A stretch of DNA of 64,000 nt, from positions 1-64,000 of the forward strand of contig NZ_JAHYSR010000007.1 in the NCBI RefSeq assembly GCF_019431455.1, read 5' to 3'. Origin of the DNA: Paracoccus bogoriensis (GTDB taxonomy: Bacteria; Pseudomonadota; Alphaproteobacteria; Rhodobacterales; Rhodobacteraceae). Position 1 is the first letter of the stretch. Each line of letters opens with the position of its first letter. This document shows positions 52,370-61,592 of this stretch, one piece after another. Below the pieces are notes generated by a model, which saw only the letters and a program-made list of their open reading frames with translations, did no database searches and was not told where the DNA came from. The translations under genes and the position numbers were made by a program.

Positions 52370-53383
52370 TCACGGCGCGTCGGGTGTCCAGCGATGAAAG
52401 AGGTCGTTGCCCAGACGCCGCGTCTCGACCAGCCGGAAACGCGGGGCGGCAGCAAGACTGGGCCAGTCGGTCGCGCCGATGGCAGGACGGGCCGCCGCGC
52501 CCAGCGCCAGTCCGGCGGTGTAGCCCATCACCTGATCGACCAGCCCCGCCCGCAGCAGATCCGCGGCCAGAACGCCGCCCCCCTCGCAGAAAAGCCGCGT
52601 GATACCGCGCTGCGAGAGTTCGCCCATGATTTCGGGCAATTCACCCTGCATGAACCACAGCGGACCATGGGTTTCGTCCTCGGGCGGCATCGGCGGCGGC
52701 GAGCCGCGCGTCAGCACCACGCGCACCGGCTGGCGGGGCGTGGCGATGCCGCGCACGTTCAGATGCGGCAGATCGGTCCGCGCCGTCCGGGCACCCACCA
52801 TTACCGCATCGTGGCTGGCGCGCATCGCATGGACATGCAGCCGCGCCTCGGGGCCGGTGATCCAGCGGCTTTCACCATCCGGCATGGCGATGCGTCCGTC
52901 GAAACTGGTCGCCAGCTTCAGCGTCACGAAGGGCCGCCCCCGCATCAGGCGGCTGAGAAAACCGGCCTGCAACCGCGCGGCCTCGGGCGCCAGCACGTTC
53001 TCGGTCAGGGTCACGCCGCCCTCGCGCAGGATCGCATGGCCCGCACCACAGACGCGCGGGTCAGGATCGGTCATGGCCGAGACGACGCGCGCGATGCCCG
53101 CCGTGACCAGCCCGCTGGCGCAGGGCGGCGTGCGGCCATGATGGGCGCAGGGCTCCAGCGTCACATAGGCCGTGGCGCCGCGCGCGGCCTCGCCCGCCAT
53201 GTCCAGCGCCATGCGTTCGGCATGGGGGCGCCCGCCGGGCTGGGTCCAGCCGCGCCCCACGACGCGGCCATCCCTGACGATGACGCAGCCCACCGCCGGG
53301 TTCGGCCAGACATTGCCCAGACCCCGCGCGGCAAGGCGCAGGGCATGGCGCATGTGGCGGATGTCGTCCTCGGGGGCGGTCAC
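52370..53383 (-). CDS. ribD: RibD, bifunctional deaminase/reductase of riboflavin synthesis
   Basis: RibD deaminates the GTP cyclohydrolase II product and then reduces its side chain. This 337-residue protein has both halves. The deaminase zinc site is HAE (54-56) and [11 protein letters not shown] (Cys79, Cys88), and the reductase half has [11 protein letters not shown] and [14 protein letters not shown]. It lies 8 bp after nrdR, a common alphaproteobacterial order (nrdR-ribD). The rest of the rib genes do not follow here; guaA is next, convergent. This is the normal enzyme and contrasts with the reductase-only homologue at 6466-7293. Confidence 0.95.
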   Translation of the reverse strand: MTAPEDDIRHMRHALRLAARGLGNVWPNPAVGCVIVRDGRVVGRGWTQPGGRPHAERMALDMAGEAARGATAYVTLEPCAHHGRTPPCASGLVTAGIARVVSAMTDPDPRVCGAGHAILREGGVTLTENVLAPEAARLQAGFLSRLMRGRPFVTLKLATSFDGRIAMPDGESRWITGPEARLHVHAMRASHDAVMVGARTARTDLPHLNVRGIATPRQPVRVVLTRGSPPPMPPEDETHGPLWFMQGELPEIMGELSQRGITRLFCEGGGVLAADLLRAGLVDQVMGYTAGLALGAAARPAIGATDWPSLAAAPRFRLVETRRLGNDLFHRWTPDAP

Positions 53384-53391
53384 GCCGCAGA

Positions 53392-53856
53392 TTACTCGGA
53401 CGCGGCGCCGGGGCGCAGTTCCGAGACGAACTTGTCGAAATCGTCCGCGTCCTGGAAGTTCTTGTAAACGCTTGCGAACCGCACATAGCCGACATTGTCG
53501 ATGCGCGACAGCGCCTCCATCACGATCTCGCCGATCATCTTCGAGGGGATATCGGTCTCGCCCGTGCTTTCCAGCCGCCGCACGATGCCGCTGATCATCT
53601 GCTCGATCCGCTCGGGCTCGACGGGGCGCTTCTGCATGGCGATGCGGATGGACCGGGCCATCTTGTCGCGGTCGAAATCTTCGCGCCGCCCGTTCGACTT
53701 GACCACGACCAGATCGCGCAACTGCACGCGCTCATAGGTGGTGAAACGGCCCCCGCAACCGGGGCAGAGGCGGCGGCGGCGGATGGCCACGTTGTCCTCG
53801 GCCGGGCGCGAGTCCTTGACCTGCGTATCGGCATGTCCACAGAATGGGCAGCGCAT
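53392..53856 (-). CDS. nrdR: NrdR, ribonucleotide reductase repressor
   Basis: NrdR represses ribonucleotide reductase genes by sensing ATP and dATP. This 154-residue protein has the zinc ribbon (Cys3, Cys6, Cys31, Cys34: RCPFCGH and LCPGCGG) and the ATP-cone domain starting [16 protein letters not shown]. Length is typical. It is the first gene of nrdR-ribD and is divergent from the thiamine operon. Confidence 0.95.
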   Translation of the reverse strand: MRCPFCGHADTQVKDSRPAEDNVAIRRRRLCPGCGGRFTTYERVQLRDLVVVKSNGRREDFDRDKMARSIRIAMQKRPVEPERIEQMISGIVRRLESTGETDIPSKMIGEIVMEALSRIDNVGYVRFASVYKNFQDADDFDKFVSELRPGAASE

Positions 53857-54014
53857 GGATGGTCCCTCTGGTCCGGCAATCCACCGTCACTATAGGCAGA
53901 GCCGCAAGGATTGGGTAGCCTAATCCACGACCTACCAGATCCGCCCCGCCTTCTGTGTCCCGATTGTCGCGTTTGCCCCCTTGCGCACCAGACGCGGCCG
54001 GTCTAGCGTGACGC

Positions 54015-54105
<91 letters not shown>

Positions 54106-54107
54106 TC

Positions 54108-54185
54108 ATGACGCAGCCCGCGCGCTGCCCCTGCGTATCGCCCCCTTGCCGATATCCCGACCGACAGCAAGGAGGAGGCGTGTGA
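54108..54185 (+). CDS. 25-residue leader ORF between TPP riboswitch and thiD
   Basis: An ATG three bases after the aptamer opens a 25-codon frame (start MTQPARCPC) that ends with TGA at 54183-54185, overlapping the thiD GTG by the usual coupling bases. GGAGGG inside the riboswitch (54091-54096) could be its ribosome site, 11 bases away. The peptide is cysteine-rich and unlike any family. Translation is inferred, not shown. Confidence 0.35.
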   Translation: MTQPARCPCVSPPCRYPDRQQGGGV

Positions 54186-54985
54186 CCGCCATCGCCCTGA
54201 CCATCGCAGGCTCGGATTCCGGCGGCGGCGCTGGGATACAGGCCGATCTCAAGACCTTTTCGGCGCTCGGCGTCTATGGCGCCAGCGTGATCACCGCGCT
54301 GACCGCGCAGAACACCCGCGCCGTGACCATGGTGGAACCGGCAAGCCCCGCGATGATCGCGGCGCAGATGCGGGCGGTGTTCGACGATCTGGACATTCGC
54401 GCCGTCAAGCTGGGGATGCTGGGCGACGCGCAGGCCATCCGCATCGTGGCCGAGGGGCTGGACGGGCAAGCGGTGCCGGTCGTGCTGGACCCGGTGATGG
54501 TGGCGAAATCAGGCGACGCGCTGCTACCCGAAGCCGCCATCGGCGCGCTGCGCGATCTGATGCTGCCCCGCGCGCGCCTTGCGACCCCGAACCTGCCCGA
54601 GGCCGCGCGGCTTCTGGGCTGCGCCCCCGCCTGTGACGCGGCCGAGATGGCGCGTCAGGGGCGCGCGCTGCTGGATCTGGGGCCGCAGGCGGTGCTGATG
54701 AAGGGCGGCCATGCCGAGGGGTCGGTTTGCACCGATCTTCTGATCACAGCCCAAGGCATCACCGAGTTCACCGCGCCGCGTCAGGCCACCCGCAACACCC
54801 ATGGCACGGGCTGCACCCTGTCGGCGGCGATCGCCGCCGGGCTGGCGCAGGGGCTTGACCTGCCGCTGGCCGTGGGGGTCGCGCATCGCTATCTGCAGGG
54901 TGCCATCGCGGCGGCGGACGGGCTGGCCATAGGCTCGGGTCACGGGCCGGTGCATCACTTCCACGCGGTCTGGGCCGATGGCTGA
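54182..54985 (+). CDS. thiD: ThiD, HMP / HMP-phosphate kinase
   Basis: ThiD phosphorylates hydroxymethylpyrimidine twice to HMP-PP. This 267-residue kinase has [18 protein letters not shown] (9-26), [12 protein letters not shown] and the anion-hole segment [17 protein letters not shown]. The start is GTG 54182, with a very strong AAGGAGGAGG seven bases upstream. It is the first enzyme of the operon and overlaps thiO by eight bases. Regulation is by the TPP riboswitch. Confidence 0.95.
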   Translation: MTAIALTIAGSDSGGGAGIQADLKTFSALGVYGASVITALTAQNTRAVTMVEPASPAMIAAQMRAVFDDLDIRAVKLGMLGDAQAIRIVAEGLDGQAVPVVLDPVMVAKSGDALLPEAAIGALRDLMLPRARLATPNLPEAARLLGCAPACDAAEMARQGRALLDLGPQAVLMKGGHAEGSVCTDLLITAQGITEFTAPRQATRNTHGTGCTLSAAIAAGLAQGLDLPLAVGVAHRYLQGAIAAADGLAIGSGHGPVHHFHAVWADG

Positions 54986-55940
54986 CATCACGATCATCGG
55001 CGCGGGCGTCGCGGGCCTTTTCGCCGCGCATGAACTGGCGCGGCGCGGCCTGCGCCCCCGCATCCTGGATCGGAACGGCCCGCCGGGGCCGCATGGCTGT
55101 TCCTGGTGGGCGGGGGGCATGTTGGCGCCCCATTGCGAGGGCGTGACCGCCGAGCCCGTCATCACCCGCCTCGGGGCCCAGGCCGCCGATGCCTGGGCGG
55201 CGATCACCCCCGTCGCCCGCCGCGGCACGCTGGTCGTCGCGCTGGACCGCGACCGGGCCGAGCTGACACGCTTTGCCCGCCGCTGCCCCGCGCATCAGCC
55301 CTGCGCGCCGGGCGATCTGGAACCGGGCCTTGCCCATCACCGCGCCGGCCTGCATGTCCCGTCCGAGGCGCATCTGGACCCCCGCCGCGCGCTGGCCGAC
55401 CTGATCGCCGCCCTGTCCGCCCAAGGCATCGCCATCGAACGCGCCGAGGCCGAGCCGGACGGCATCCAAGGCCCGGTCATCGACGCCCGCGGCTTGGCCA
55501 GCCCCCTGCCCGGCCTGCGCGGCGTGCGGGGCGAGATGGCGGTCCTTCACGCCCCCGACATCACGCTGTCGCGCCCGGTGCGGCTGCTGCATCCGCGCCA
55601 TCCCCTCTATATCGTGCCGCGCGAGGGGGGGCTGTTCATGCTGGGCGCGACCCAGATCGAAAGCGCCAGCCGCGCCCCCGCCACCGCCCGCTCGGCGCTG
55701 GAGCTGCTGTCAGCCGCCTATGCGCTGGACTCGCGCTTTGCCGAAGGCTCCATCGTCGAACTGGGCGCCGACCTGCGCCCGGCCTTTGCCGACAACATCC
55801 CCCGCGTGGTGGTGCGGGGCCGGGTGCTGCACCTGAACGGCCTTTTCCGCCACGGCTATCTGATGGCCCCGGCGCTGGCGCGCCAGGCGGCCGATTACCT
55901 GACCGACCGAATCAAGGGAGAACTGATCCATGAGGATTGA
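54978..55940 (+). CDS. thiO: ThiO, glycine oxidase
   Basis: ThiO oxidises glycine to the dehydroglycine (iminoacetate) used for the thiazole ring. This 320-residue FAD protein has the Rossmann motif IIGAGVAGLFAAHELARRG (6-24) and the C-terminal FAD contact LNGLFRHGYLMAPALA. GCSWWAGGMLAPHCEG matches the family. Length is a little shorter than in Bacillus. It overlaps thiS by 11 bases. Confidence 0.92.
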   Translation: MADITIIGAGVAGLFAAHELARRGLRPRILDRNGPPGPHGCSWWAGGMLAPHCEGVTAEPVITRLGAQAADAWAAITPVARRGTLVVALDRDRAELTRFARRCPAHQPCAPGDLEPGLAHHRAGLHVPSEAHLDPRRALADLIAALSAQGIAIERAEAEPDGIQGPVIDARGLASPLPGLRGVRGEMAVLHAPDITLSRPVRLLHPRHPLYIVPREGGLFMLGATQIESASRAPATARSALELLSAAYALDSRFAEGSIVELGADLRPAFADNIPRVVVRGRVLHLNGLFRHGYLMAPALARQAADYLTDRIKGELIHED

Positions 55941-56127
55941 GGTCAACGGCACCGCCCGCGACATCACCGCCACCACGCTTGCCGAGGCACTGGTCGAACT
56001 GGGCTGGGCCGAGGCCCGCGTCGCCACCGCGCTGAACGGGGAATTCGTCCCCTCATCCGCCCGGGCCGGACAGGCGCTACGCGACGGCGACCGGCTCGAG
56101 GTGCTGGCCCCGATGCAGGGCGGCTGA
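55930..56127 (+). CDS. thiS: ThiS, sulfur carrier protein
   Basis: ThiS carries sulfur as a C-terminal thiocarboxylate. This 65-residue ubiquitin-like protein ends in MQGG, with the required Gly-Gly tail. It sits between thiO and thiG, with one base before thiG. The adenylating partner is the ThiF-type protein downstream. Confidence 0.95.
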   Translation: MRIEVNGTARDITATTLAEALVELGWAEARVATALNGEFVPSSARAGQALRDGDRLEVLAPMQGG

Positions 56128-56128
56128 G

Positions 56129-56890
56129 ATGCGCGATTTCTACGGGGTCACCCTCGATTCGCCCCTGATGCTGGGGACGGCGCAATACCCCTCGCCCGCC
56201 ATCCTGCAGGCGGCCTTCCGCGCCAGCGGGGCGAGCGTGGCCACCGTGTCCCTGCGGCGCGAGGGCGGGCAGGGCCAGGCCTTCTGGTCGCTGATCCGCG
56301 ATCTGGGCGTGCGCGTTCTGCCCAACACCGCAGGCTGTCACAGCGCGCGCGAGGCCGTCACCACCGCCCGCATGGCGCGCGAGGTCTTCGAGACGAACTG
56401 GATCAAGCTGGAGGTGATCGGCCATGCCGACACGCTGCAGCCCGACCCCTTCGGCCTTCTGGACGCCGCCGAGACCCTGTCGGCCGAGGGCTTCGAGGTC
56501 TTTCCCTACACGACCGAGGATCAGGTTCTTGCCGGACGCCTTCTGGATGCGGGCTGCAAGGTGCTGATGCCCTGGGGCGCGCCCATCGGCTCGGGGCTGG
56601 GGCTGAACAACCGCTATGGGCTCAGGATGCTGCGCGCGGCCTTCCCCGATGTGCCCATGGTGATCGATGCAGGGATCGGCCTGCCCAGCCACGCGGCGGA
56701 TGCGCTGGAGATGGGCTTTGACGCGGTGCTGCTGAACACCGCCGTGGCGCAGGCGGGCGACCCCGAGGCCATGGCCCGCGCCTTCGGCCTTGCGGTGCAG
56801 GCGGGCGCCTTGGCCCGCGCCGCCGACCCGATGGAGCCGCGCGAGATGGCCGCCCCCTCGACCCCCCTCATCGGAAAGGCCTGGCTGTGA
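56129..56890 (+). CDS. thiG: ThiG, thiazole synthase
   Basis: ThiG builds the thiazole phosphate from deoxyxylulose phosphate, dehydroglycine and ThiS thiocarboxylate. This 253-residue TIM-barrel protein has the Schiff-base lysine Lys93 in [10 protein letters not shown], plus [15 protein letters not shown] and [15 protein letters not shown]. It overlaps thiE by four bases. Confidence 0.96.
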   Translation: MRDFYGVTLDSPLMLGTAQYPSPAILQAAFRASGASVATVSLRREGGQGQAFWSLIRDLGVRVLPNTAGCHSAREAVTTARMAREVFETNWIKLEVIGHADTLQPDPFGLLDAAETLSAEGFEVFPYTTEDQVLAGRLLDAGCKVLMPWGAPIGSGLGLNNRYGLRMLRAAFPDVPMVIDAGIGLPSHAADALEMGFDAVLLNTAVAQAGDPEAMARAFGLAVQAGALARAADPMEPREMAAPSTPLIGKAWL

Positions 56891-57483
56891 TCCTGCCCCG
56901 TTTCTACCCGATCTTCGACGATGTGGCCTGGCTGGACCGCGCCCTGCCCTTGGGCGTCCGCCTGGTGCAGCTGCGCCTGAAGGACCGCGCGCCGGACGAT
57001 CTGCGCGACCAGATCCGGCGCGGGCTGGCGCGGGCGCGGGCGCATGGCGCGGCGCTGGTCGTCAATGACCACTGGCGGATCGCCATCGAGGAAGGCGCCG
57101 ACTGGCTGCATCTGGGCCAGGAGGATCTGGACCACGCCGACATCCCCGCGATCCGCCGTGCGGGGTTGCGGCTTGGGCTGTCCACCCATGACCATGCGGA
57201 ACTGGACCGCGCGCTGGCGCTGGCGCCCGATTACGTGGCGCTCGGGCCGGTCTGGCCGACGATCCTGAAGAAGATGCGCTGGCACGAACAGGGCCTGGAC
57301 CGCGTGACCGAATGGAAGCGGCTCGTCGGCGCGACGCCCTTGGTGGCGATCGGCGGGCTGACGCCCGATCGCGGGCGGCAGGCCCTGGCGGCGGGGGCGG
57401 ATGTGGTCTCGGCGGTGACCGACATCACGCTGAACCCCGATCCCGAGGGCCGGATGCGCGACTGGCTGGCGGTGGCGCCATGA
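56887..57483 (+). CDS. thiE: ThiE, thiamine phosphate synthase
   Basis: ThiE couples HMP-PP and thiazole phosphate to thiamine phosphate. This 198-residue protein has [37 protein letters not shown] and [14 protein letters not shown], then [10 protein letters not shown]. It has the typical TIM-barrel length. It overlaps thiG and the ThiF-type gene by four bases each. Confidence 0.95.
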   Translation: MILPRFYPIFDDVAWLDRALPLGVRLVQLRLKDRAPDDLRDQIRRGLARARAHGAALVVNDHWRIAIEEGADWLHLGQEDLDHADIPAIRRAGLRLGLSTHDHAELDRALALAPDYVALGPVWPTILKKMRWHEQGLDRVTEWKRLVGATPLVAIGGLTPDRGRQALAAGADVVSAVTDITLNPDPEGRMRDWLAVAP

Positions 57484-58433
57484 TGCGCTATGCCCGCCAG
57501 ATGGTCCTGCCGGAACTGGGCGAGGCCGGCCAGCAGCGCCTGACGGATGCCCATGTGCTGGTCGTCGGCGCGGGGGGGCTGGGCTGTCCGGCGCTGCAAT
57601 ATCTGACCGGCGCAGGGGTGGGCCGGATCACCCTGATCGACGGCGATCATGTCGAGGAGACGAACCTCCACCGCCAGCCGATCTTTGCCATGCGCCAGAT
57701 CGGCCAGCCCAAGGCCTGCGCGGCGGCGGCCCAGATGGCCGCGCTGAACCCCGATGTGACGGTGACGCCCCTGACCGAATGGCTGACGCCTGCCAATGCG
57801 CCCGCGCTGGTGGCAGGGGCCGATCTGGTGCTGGATTGCGCCGACACTTTCGCGGTCAGCCTGACGCTGTCGGATGCCTGCATGGCCGCAGGGCGCCCGC
57901 TGATCGCGGGATCGGCGCTGGCGCGGTCGGGCTATGCGCTTGGCTGCTGCGGCGGCGCGCCCAGCCTGCGGGCGGTCTTTCCCGACCTGCCTTTGCGCGG
58001 CGCGACCTGCGCCACGGCGGGGGTGATGGGGCCGGTCGTGGGCATGATCGGCGCGCTGCAGGCGCAGATGGCGCTGGCGGTGCTGCTGGGGCACGATCCC
58101 TCGCCTCTGGGGCGGCTGGTCAGCTTGGATGCGGCCAGCTGGCGGATGGGCGGCTTCCGCTTCGACCGCGCGCCCGAGCCCGAGGCCCCCCTGCCCTTCA
58201 TCGCCGAAAGCCAGATCGCGCCGGGCGATCTGCTGGTCGATCTGCGCGCCGAATCCGCGCCCTTTCGCGCGGATGCCCGCCACCTGCCGCCCGAGCGCAT
58301 CGCCCATCTCGACCCGCCCGAGGGCGCGCGCGTCGTGCTGGCCTGCCGCACCGGGCTGCGCGCGCATAATGCGGGGCGCGATCTGCAATCCATCTGGCCG
58401 GGGCGCATCGCCCTTCTGGCCCTGAACGACTGA
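57480..58433 (+). CDS. thiF: ThiF/MoeB-family adenylyltransferase with C-terminal rhodanese-like tail
   Basis: ThiF activates the ThiS C-terminus with ATP before sulfur transfer. This 317-residue protein has VVGAGGLGCPALQYLTGAGVG (28-48), the IDGDHVEETNLHRQPIF segment (53-69), and RGATCATAGVMGPVVG with Cys177. The zinc CxxC seen in most MoeB/ThiF proteins is replaced by APSLR at 160-164. Residues 240-317 form a short rhodanese-like tail with VVLACRTGLRAHNAG and a persulfide-type Cys289. It starts with ATG 57480, overlapping the thiE stop. It likely does both adenylation and sulfur transfer for ThiS. Confidence 0.88.
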   Translation: MMRYARQMVLPELGEAGQQRLTDAHVLVVGAGGLGCPALQYLTGAGVGRITLIDGDHVEETNLHRQPIFAMRQIGQPKACAAAAQMAALNPDVTVTPLTEWLTPANAPALVAGADLVLDCADTFAVSLTLSDACMAAGRPLIAGSALARSGYALGCCGGAPSLRAVFPDLPLRGATCATAGVMGPVVGMIGALQAQMALAVLLGHDPSPLGRLVSLDAASWRMGGFRFDRAPEPEAPLPFIAESQIAPGDLLVDLRAESAPFRADARHLPPERIAHLDPPEGARVVLACRTGLRAHNAGRDLQSIWPGRIALLALND

Positions 58434-58439
58434 GGACAC

Positions 58440-59375
58440 ATGCGACATATCCTTGTCCTGGCCCTGATGGCCGCCCCCGCACACGCGGATACGAACCTGA
58501 CGGTGATGCTGGACTGGTTCGTGAACCCCGACCACGCCCCCATCATCCTGGCCGAGGAACTGGGCTATTTCACCGATGCAGGGCTTTCGGTCGAGGTCGT
58601 CACCCCCTCGGACCCCAATGATCCGCCGCGCATGGTGGCGGCCGGTCGCGCCGATCTGGCGATCAGCTATCAGCCGCAACTGCACCTGTCGCGCCACCAA
58701 GGCCTGCCGGTGATCCGCGTGGGCACCCTGATCGAGACACCGCTGACCTGCCTCGTGGTGCTGGCGGACAGCGACATCCGGACCCCCGCCGATCTGTCGG
58801 GCCGCCGCGTGGGTTTCGCCGTGGCCGGCGTGCAGGAGGTGATGCTGGACGCCATGCTGGCCGATGACGGGCTGGTGCCGGGCGATGTGGAACAGATCAA
58901 TATCGGCTGGTCGATCTCGCCTGCGCTGATGTCGGGGCAGGTCGATGGGGTGATCGGCGCCTTCCGCAATTTCGAACTGAACCAGTTGCGGCTGGAGGGA
59001 TTCGACGGCCGCTGCCTCTATCCCGAGGCGCATGGCATCCCCGCATATGACGAACTGGTCTATATCGCCAATCCCGACCGCATGGACCCCGAGGCGGTTG
59101 GCGCCTTCCTCGAGGCCACGGCGCGGGCCACCGACTTCCTCAAGAACGACCCCGACGAGGCTTGGCGCATCTTCTCGGCCACGGCGTCCGAATTGCAGAC
59201 GCCGCTGAACGAGGCCGCCTGGCCCGACACCTGGCCGCGTTTCTCCAGCCGCCCGGCGGCGGTGGATGCGGGGCGCTATCAGCGCTTCGAGGCGTTTCTG
59301 GCCGAACGCGGCGCGACGCCGGGCGGGCTGGTCCTGTCCGACCTGGCCATCGACGTGAACAAGGTGCCGCAATGA
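58440..59375 (+). CDS. thiY: ThiY-type periplasmic binding protein for pyrimidine precursor
   Basis: ThiY binds N-formyl-aminomethyl-pyrimidine or related HMP precursors. This 311-residue protein has a short signal peptide ending HAD (about residue 17) and then the NMT1/Thi5-like pattern VMLDWFVNPDHAPIILAEELGYF. FRNFELNQLRLEGF and the segment ending LAIDVNKV are further family features. It is encoded with the ATPase, permease and TenA, forming the salvage branch. Confidence 0.9.
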   Translation: MRHILVLALMAAPAHADTNLTVMLDWFVNPDHAPIILAEELGYFTDAGLSVEVVTPSDPNDPPRMVAAGRADLAISYQPQLHLSRHQGLPVIRVGTLIETPLTCLVVLADSDIRTPADLSGRRVGFAVAGVQEVMLDAMLADDGLVPGDVEQINIGWSISPALMSGQVDGVIGAFRNFELNQLRLEGFDGRCLYPEAHGIPAYDELVYIANPDRMDPEAVGAFLEATARATDFLKNDPDEAWRIFSATASELQTPLNEAAWPDTWPRFSSRPAAVDAGRYQRFEAFLAERGATPGGLVLSDLAIDVNKVPQ

Positions 59376-60046
59376 CCCCCGATTACGGACGCGCCTTTGC
59401 GCTGTGGCGGCAGGCGGCGGCACCCCATTGGGACGCCTATATCCACCACGCCTTCGTGCGCCAACTGGCGGCGGGCAGCCTGCCCCGCGACAGCTTCCTG
59501 CATTACCTGCAGCAGGATTACGTGTTCCTGCTGCATTTCGCACGGTCCTGGGCGCTGGTCTTTGCCAAATCGGACCGGATGTCGGAGATGGCGCTGGCCT
59601 CTTCAATCGCGCATGGCTTGCTGAACGGCGAGATGCCGCTGCATGTCGAGATCTGCGGCCGCGAGGGCATCTCCGAGGCGATGCTGCAGCAGACCCCGGA
59701 ATCGCCTGCCAACATGGCCTATACGCGCTATGTCCAGGCCTCGGGCTATGCGGGCGACATGCTGGACCTGCTGGCGGCGCTCGCTCCTTGCGTCTTCGGC
59801 TATGGCGAGATCGGGCTGATCCATAAGGATAGCGGCGGTCCTTATGGCGAATGGACCGCGACCTATGGCGGGGCGGATTACCAGAAGGTCTGCCACGATG
59901 TCGGCGCGCTGATCGACAGCGCGCTCGAGGCGCGGCTTGGCCCCGACTGGCCGTCCCTGCCCCGCGCCGAGGATCTGGCGCGGCATTTCCGGCGGGCGAC
60001 GCAGCTTGAGGTCGGCTTCTGGCAGATGGGGCTGGACCGGACATGA
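59372..60046 (+). CDS. tenA: TenA, aminopyrimidine aminohydrolase
   Basis: TenA converts aminomethyl-aminopyrimidine to HMP and can act as thiaminase II. This 224-residue helical protein has FLHYLQQDYVFLLHFAR and the catalytic Cys140 in APCVFGYGEIG. It is the bacterial cysteine-type TenA. ATG 59372 overlaps the thiY stop by four bases. It connects import by ThiXYZ to phosphorylation by ThiD. Confidence 0.93.
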   Translation: MTPDYGRAFALWRQAAAPHWDAYIHHAFVRQLAAGSLPRDSFLHYLQQDYVFLLHFARSWALVFAKSDRMSEMALASSIAHGLLNGEMPLHVEICGREGISEAMLQQTPESPANMAYTRYVQASGYAGDMLDLLAALAPCVFGYGEIGLIHKDSGGPYGEWTATYGGADYQKVCHDVGALIDSALEARLGPDWPSLPRAEDLARHFRRATQLEVGFWQMGLDRT

Positions 60047-60840
60047 GCGCGAGCCCGCACGACAGCGGCAGGGGGGCGCTGCCCCCTGTCCTGCGGACTC
60101 CCCCCGGGATATTTGCCGACCAGGGCAAAGAGGCGGGGGCGGTCACGATCCGCGGCGATCTGTGGCTTGGCGATGCGGTTCTGGCGCGGGGGCTGGACAT
60201 TCACTGTCGCGCGGGCTGCTGGACCTGTCTGATGGGGCCGTCGGGCGCGGGGAAATCGACGCTGGGGCGGCTGGTGGCGGGACTGCCCGTCAAGGCGCGG
60301 CTGGAGGGTCGTGTGAATGTGCCCTTTGGACGGGTCGCGCTGATGGGTCAGGCGGACCAGTTGTTGCCATGGGCGAGCGCGCTGGACAATGTCTGCATCG
60401 GGGCGCGGTTGCGGGGCGAGCGGGCGGACCGGGACCGGGCGCGGGCCTTGCTGGCGCTGGTCGGCCTGGAGGGGCTTGAGGACAGGCGGCCCGACGAATT
60501 GTCCGGCGGGCAGCGGCAGCGGGTGGCGCTGGCGCGGACCTTGATCGAGGAGGCGGCAGTCGTGGTGCTGGACGAGCCATTCTCGGCACTGGATGCGGGG
60601 ACGCGGGCGGCGATGCAGGATCTGGCCGCGCGGCTGCTGGCGGGGCGGGTCGTGATCCTGATCAGCCATGATCCGCTGGAGGCCGCGCGTCTGGCCGACC
60701 ATGCCTGGCTGATCGGACGCGAGGGCAGCCGCGCCCTGCCTTTGCCCGGCGGGACTGCGCCGCGCCCAATAGATGCGCCCCAGGTTCTGGCCGCGCAGGC
60801 CGCATTGTTCCAGGCGCTGTCCCGCCCATGCGCGGTCTGA
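60043..60840 (+). CDS. thiZ: ThiZ-type ABC ATPase
   Basis: This 265-residue ATPase drives pyrimidine import. It has [15 protein letters not shown] (Walker A), [15 protein letters not shown] (signature) and VVLDEPFSALD (Walker B), followed by SHDPLEAARLAD. About 40 residues precede the usual core start, so the first ATG at 60043 (overlapping tenA by four bases) may not be the sole start. It overlaps the permease gene by 13 bases. Confidence 0.88.
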   Translation: MSASPHDSGRGALPPVLRTPPGIFADQGKEAGAVTIRGDLWLGDAVLARGLDIHCRAGCWTCLMGPSGAGKSTLGRLVAGLPVKARLEGRVNVPFGRVALMGQADQLLPWASALDNVCIGARLRGERADRDRARALLALVGLEGLEDRRPDELSGGQRQRVALARTLIEEAAVVVLDEPFSALDAGTRAAMQDLAARLLAGRVVILISHDPLEAARLADHAWLIGREGSRALPLPGGTAPRPIDAPQVLAAQAALFQALSRPCAV

Positions 60841-61592
60841 GGCTGATCGCCGTTCCCCTGTCGCTGCTTGCGCTGTGGCAGGCGTTGGTCTGGGTGACGG
60901 CTGTGCCGCCTTTCATCCTGCCCGGTCCGGCGCGGGTGGGGGCAGCGCTGTTCGGCAATGCCGCGATGCTGGCAGAACATGCGCGTTTTACCATCGGCAA
61001 TCTTTTGACGGGGATGCTGGCGGGGGTCGCGCTTGGATTGGCGACGGCGCTGAACCTGGCGCTGTTGCCCCTGGCGCGGGCCATGATGCGGCCGATGCTG
61101 GTCGTGGCGCAGGCGATCCCGGTCTTTGCGCTGGCGCCGGTCGTCACGCTGTGGCTGGGCTACGGACCGGCCTCGAAGGTGGTGATGGTGGCGCTGGTCG
61201 TCTATTTCCCGGTCGCCTCGGTGCTGTTCGACGCGCTGATGCGGCCGCCTGCCGCGCTGGACGATCTGGCCCGCGCGATGGGCGCGACGCCGATGCGGCG
61301 GCTGTGGCTGATCCAGTTGCCCCATGCGCTGCCTGCGCTTGGCTCGGGGCTGCGGCTGGCGGCGGTCTATGCGCCCTTTGCCGTCATCGTGGGCGAATGG
61401 GTCGGGTCCAGCCGGGGGCTGGGCTATCTGATGCTGATGGCCAACGGGCGCGGTCAGACCGATCTGATGTTCGCAGCCCTTGCGCTGCTGGCGGCGATGG
61501 GGCTGGTCCTGTTCGGGCTGGCGGGCGCCGTTCAGCGCCTGACGGAAAGGGGCCGCCCGGTGGGGGCGGCCCGCGATTTTACCAAGAGGTGA
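60828..61592 (+). CDS. thiX: ThiX-type ABC permease
   Basis: This 254-residue permease has about six helices and the SsuC/TauC/ThiX-type pattern ALWQALVWVTAVPPFILPGP, with the ATPase contact [20 protein letters not shown]. It completes the ThiXYZ importer. It is the last gene of the operon and overlaps the convergent metQ end by 14 bases. Confidence 0.88.
   Translation: MRGLRLIAVPLSLLALWQALVWVTAVPPFILPGPARVGAALFGNAAMLAEHARFTIGNLLTGMLAGVALGLATALNLALLPLARAMMRPMLVVAQAIPVFALAPVVTLWLGYGPASKVVMVALVVYFPVASVLFDALMRPPAALDDLARAMGATPMRRLWLIQLPHALPALGSGLRLAAVYAPFAVIVGEWVGSSRGLGYLMLMANGRGQTDLMFAALALLAAMGLVLFGLAGAVQRLTERGRPVGAARDFTKR

Noticed and set aside
50554-52455. Long minus-strand frame extending the PQQ dehydrogenase gene upstream to 52455
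   Set aside because: It is antisense to guaA, and the true start at 50553 has a signal peptide and a strong ribosome site.
57231-60200. 989-codon minus-strand open frame across the thiamine operon
   Set aside because: It is antisense to seven clear thi genes, is very Arg/Gln-rich, and matches no family; long antisense frames are common at this GC content.
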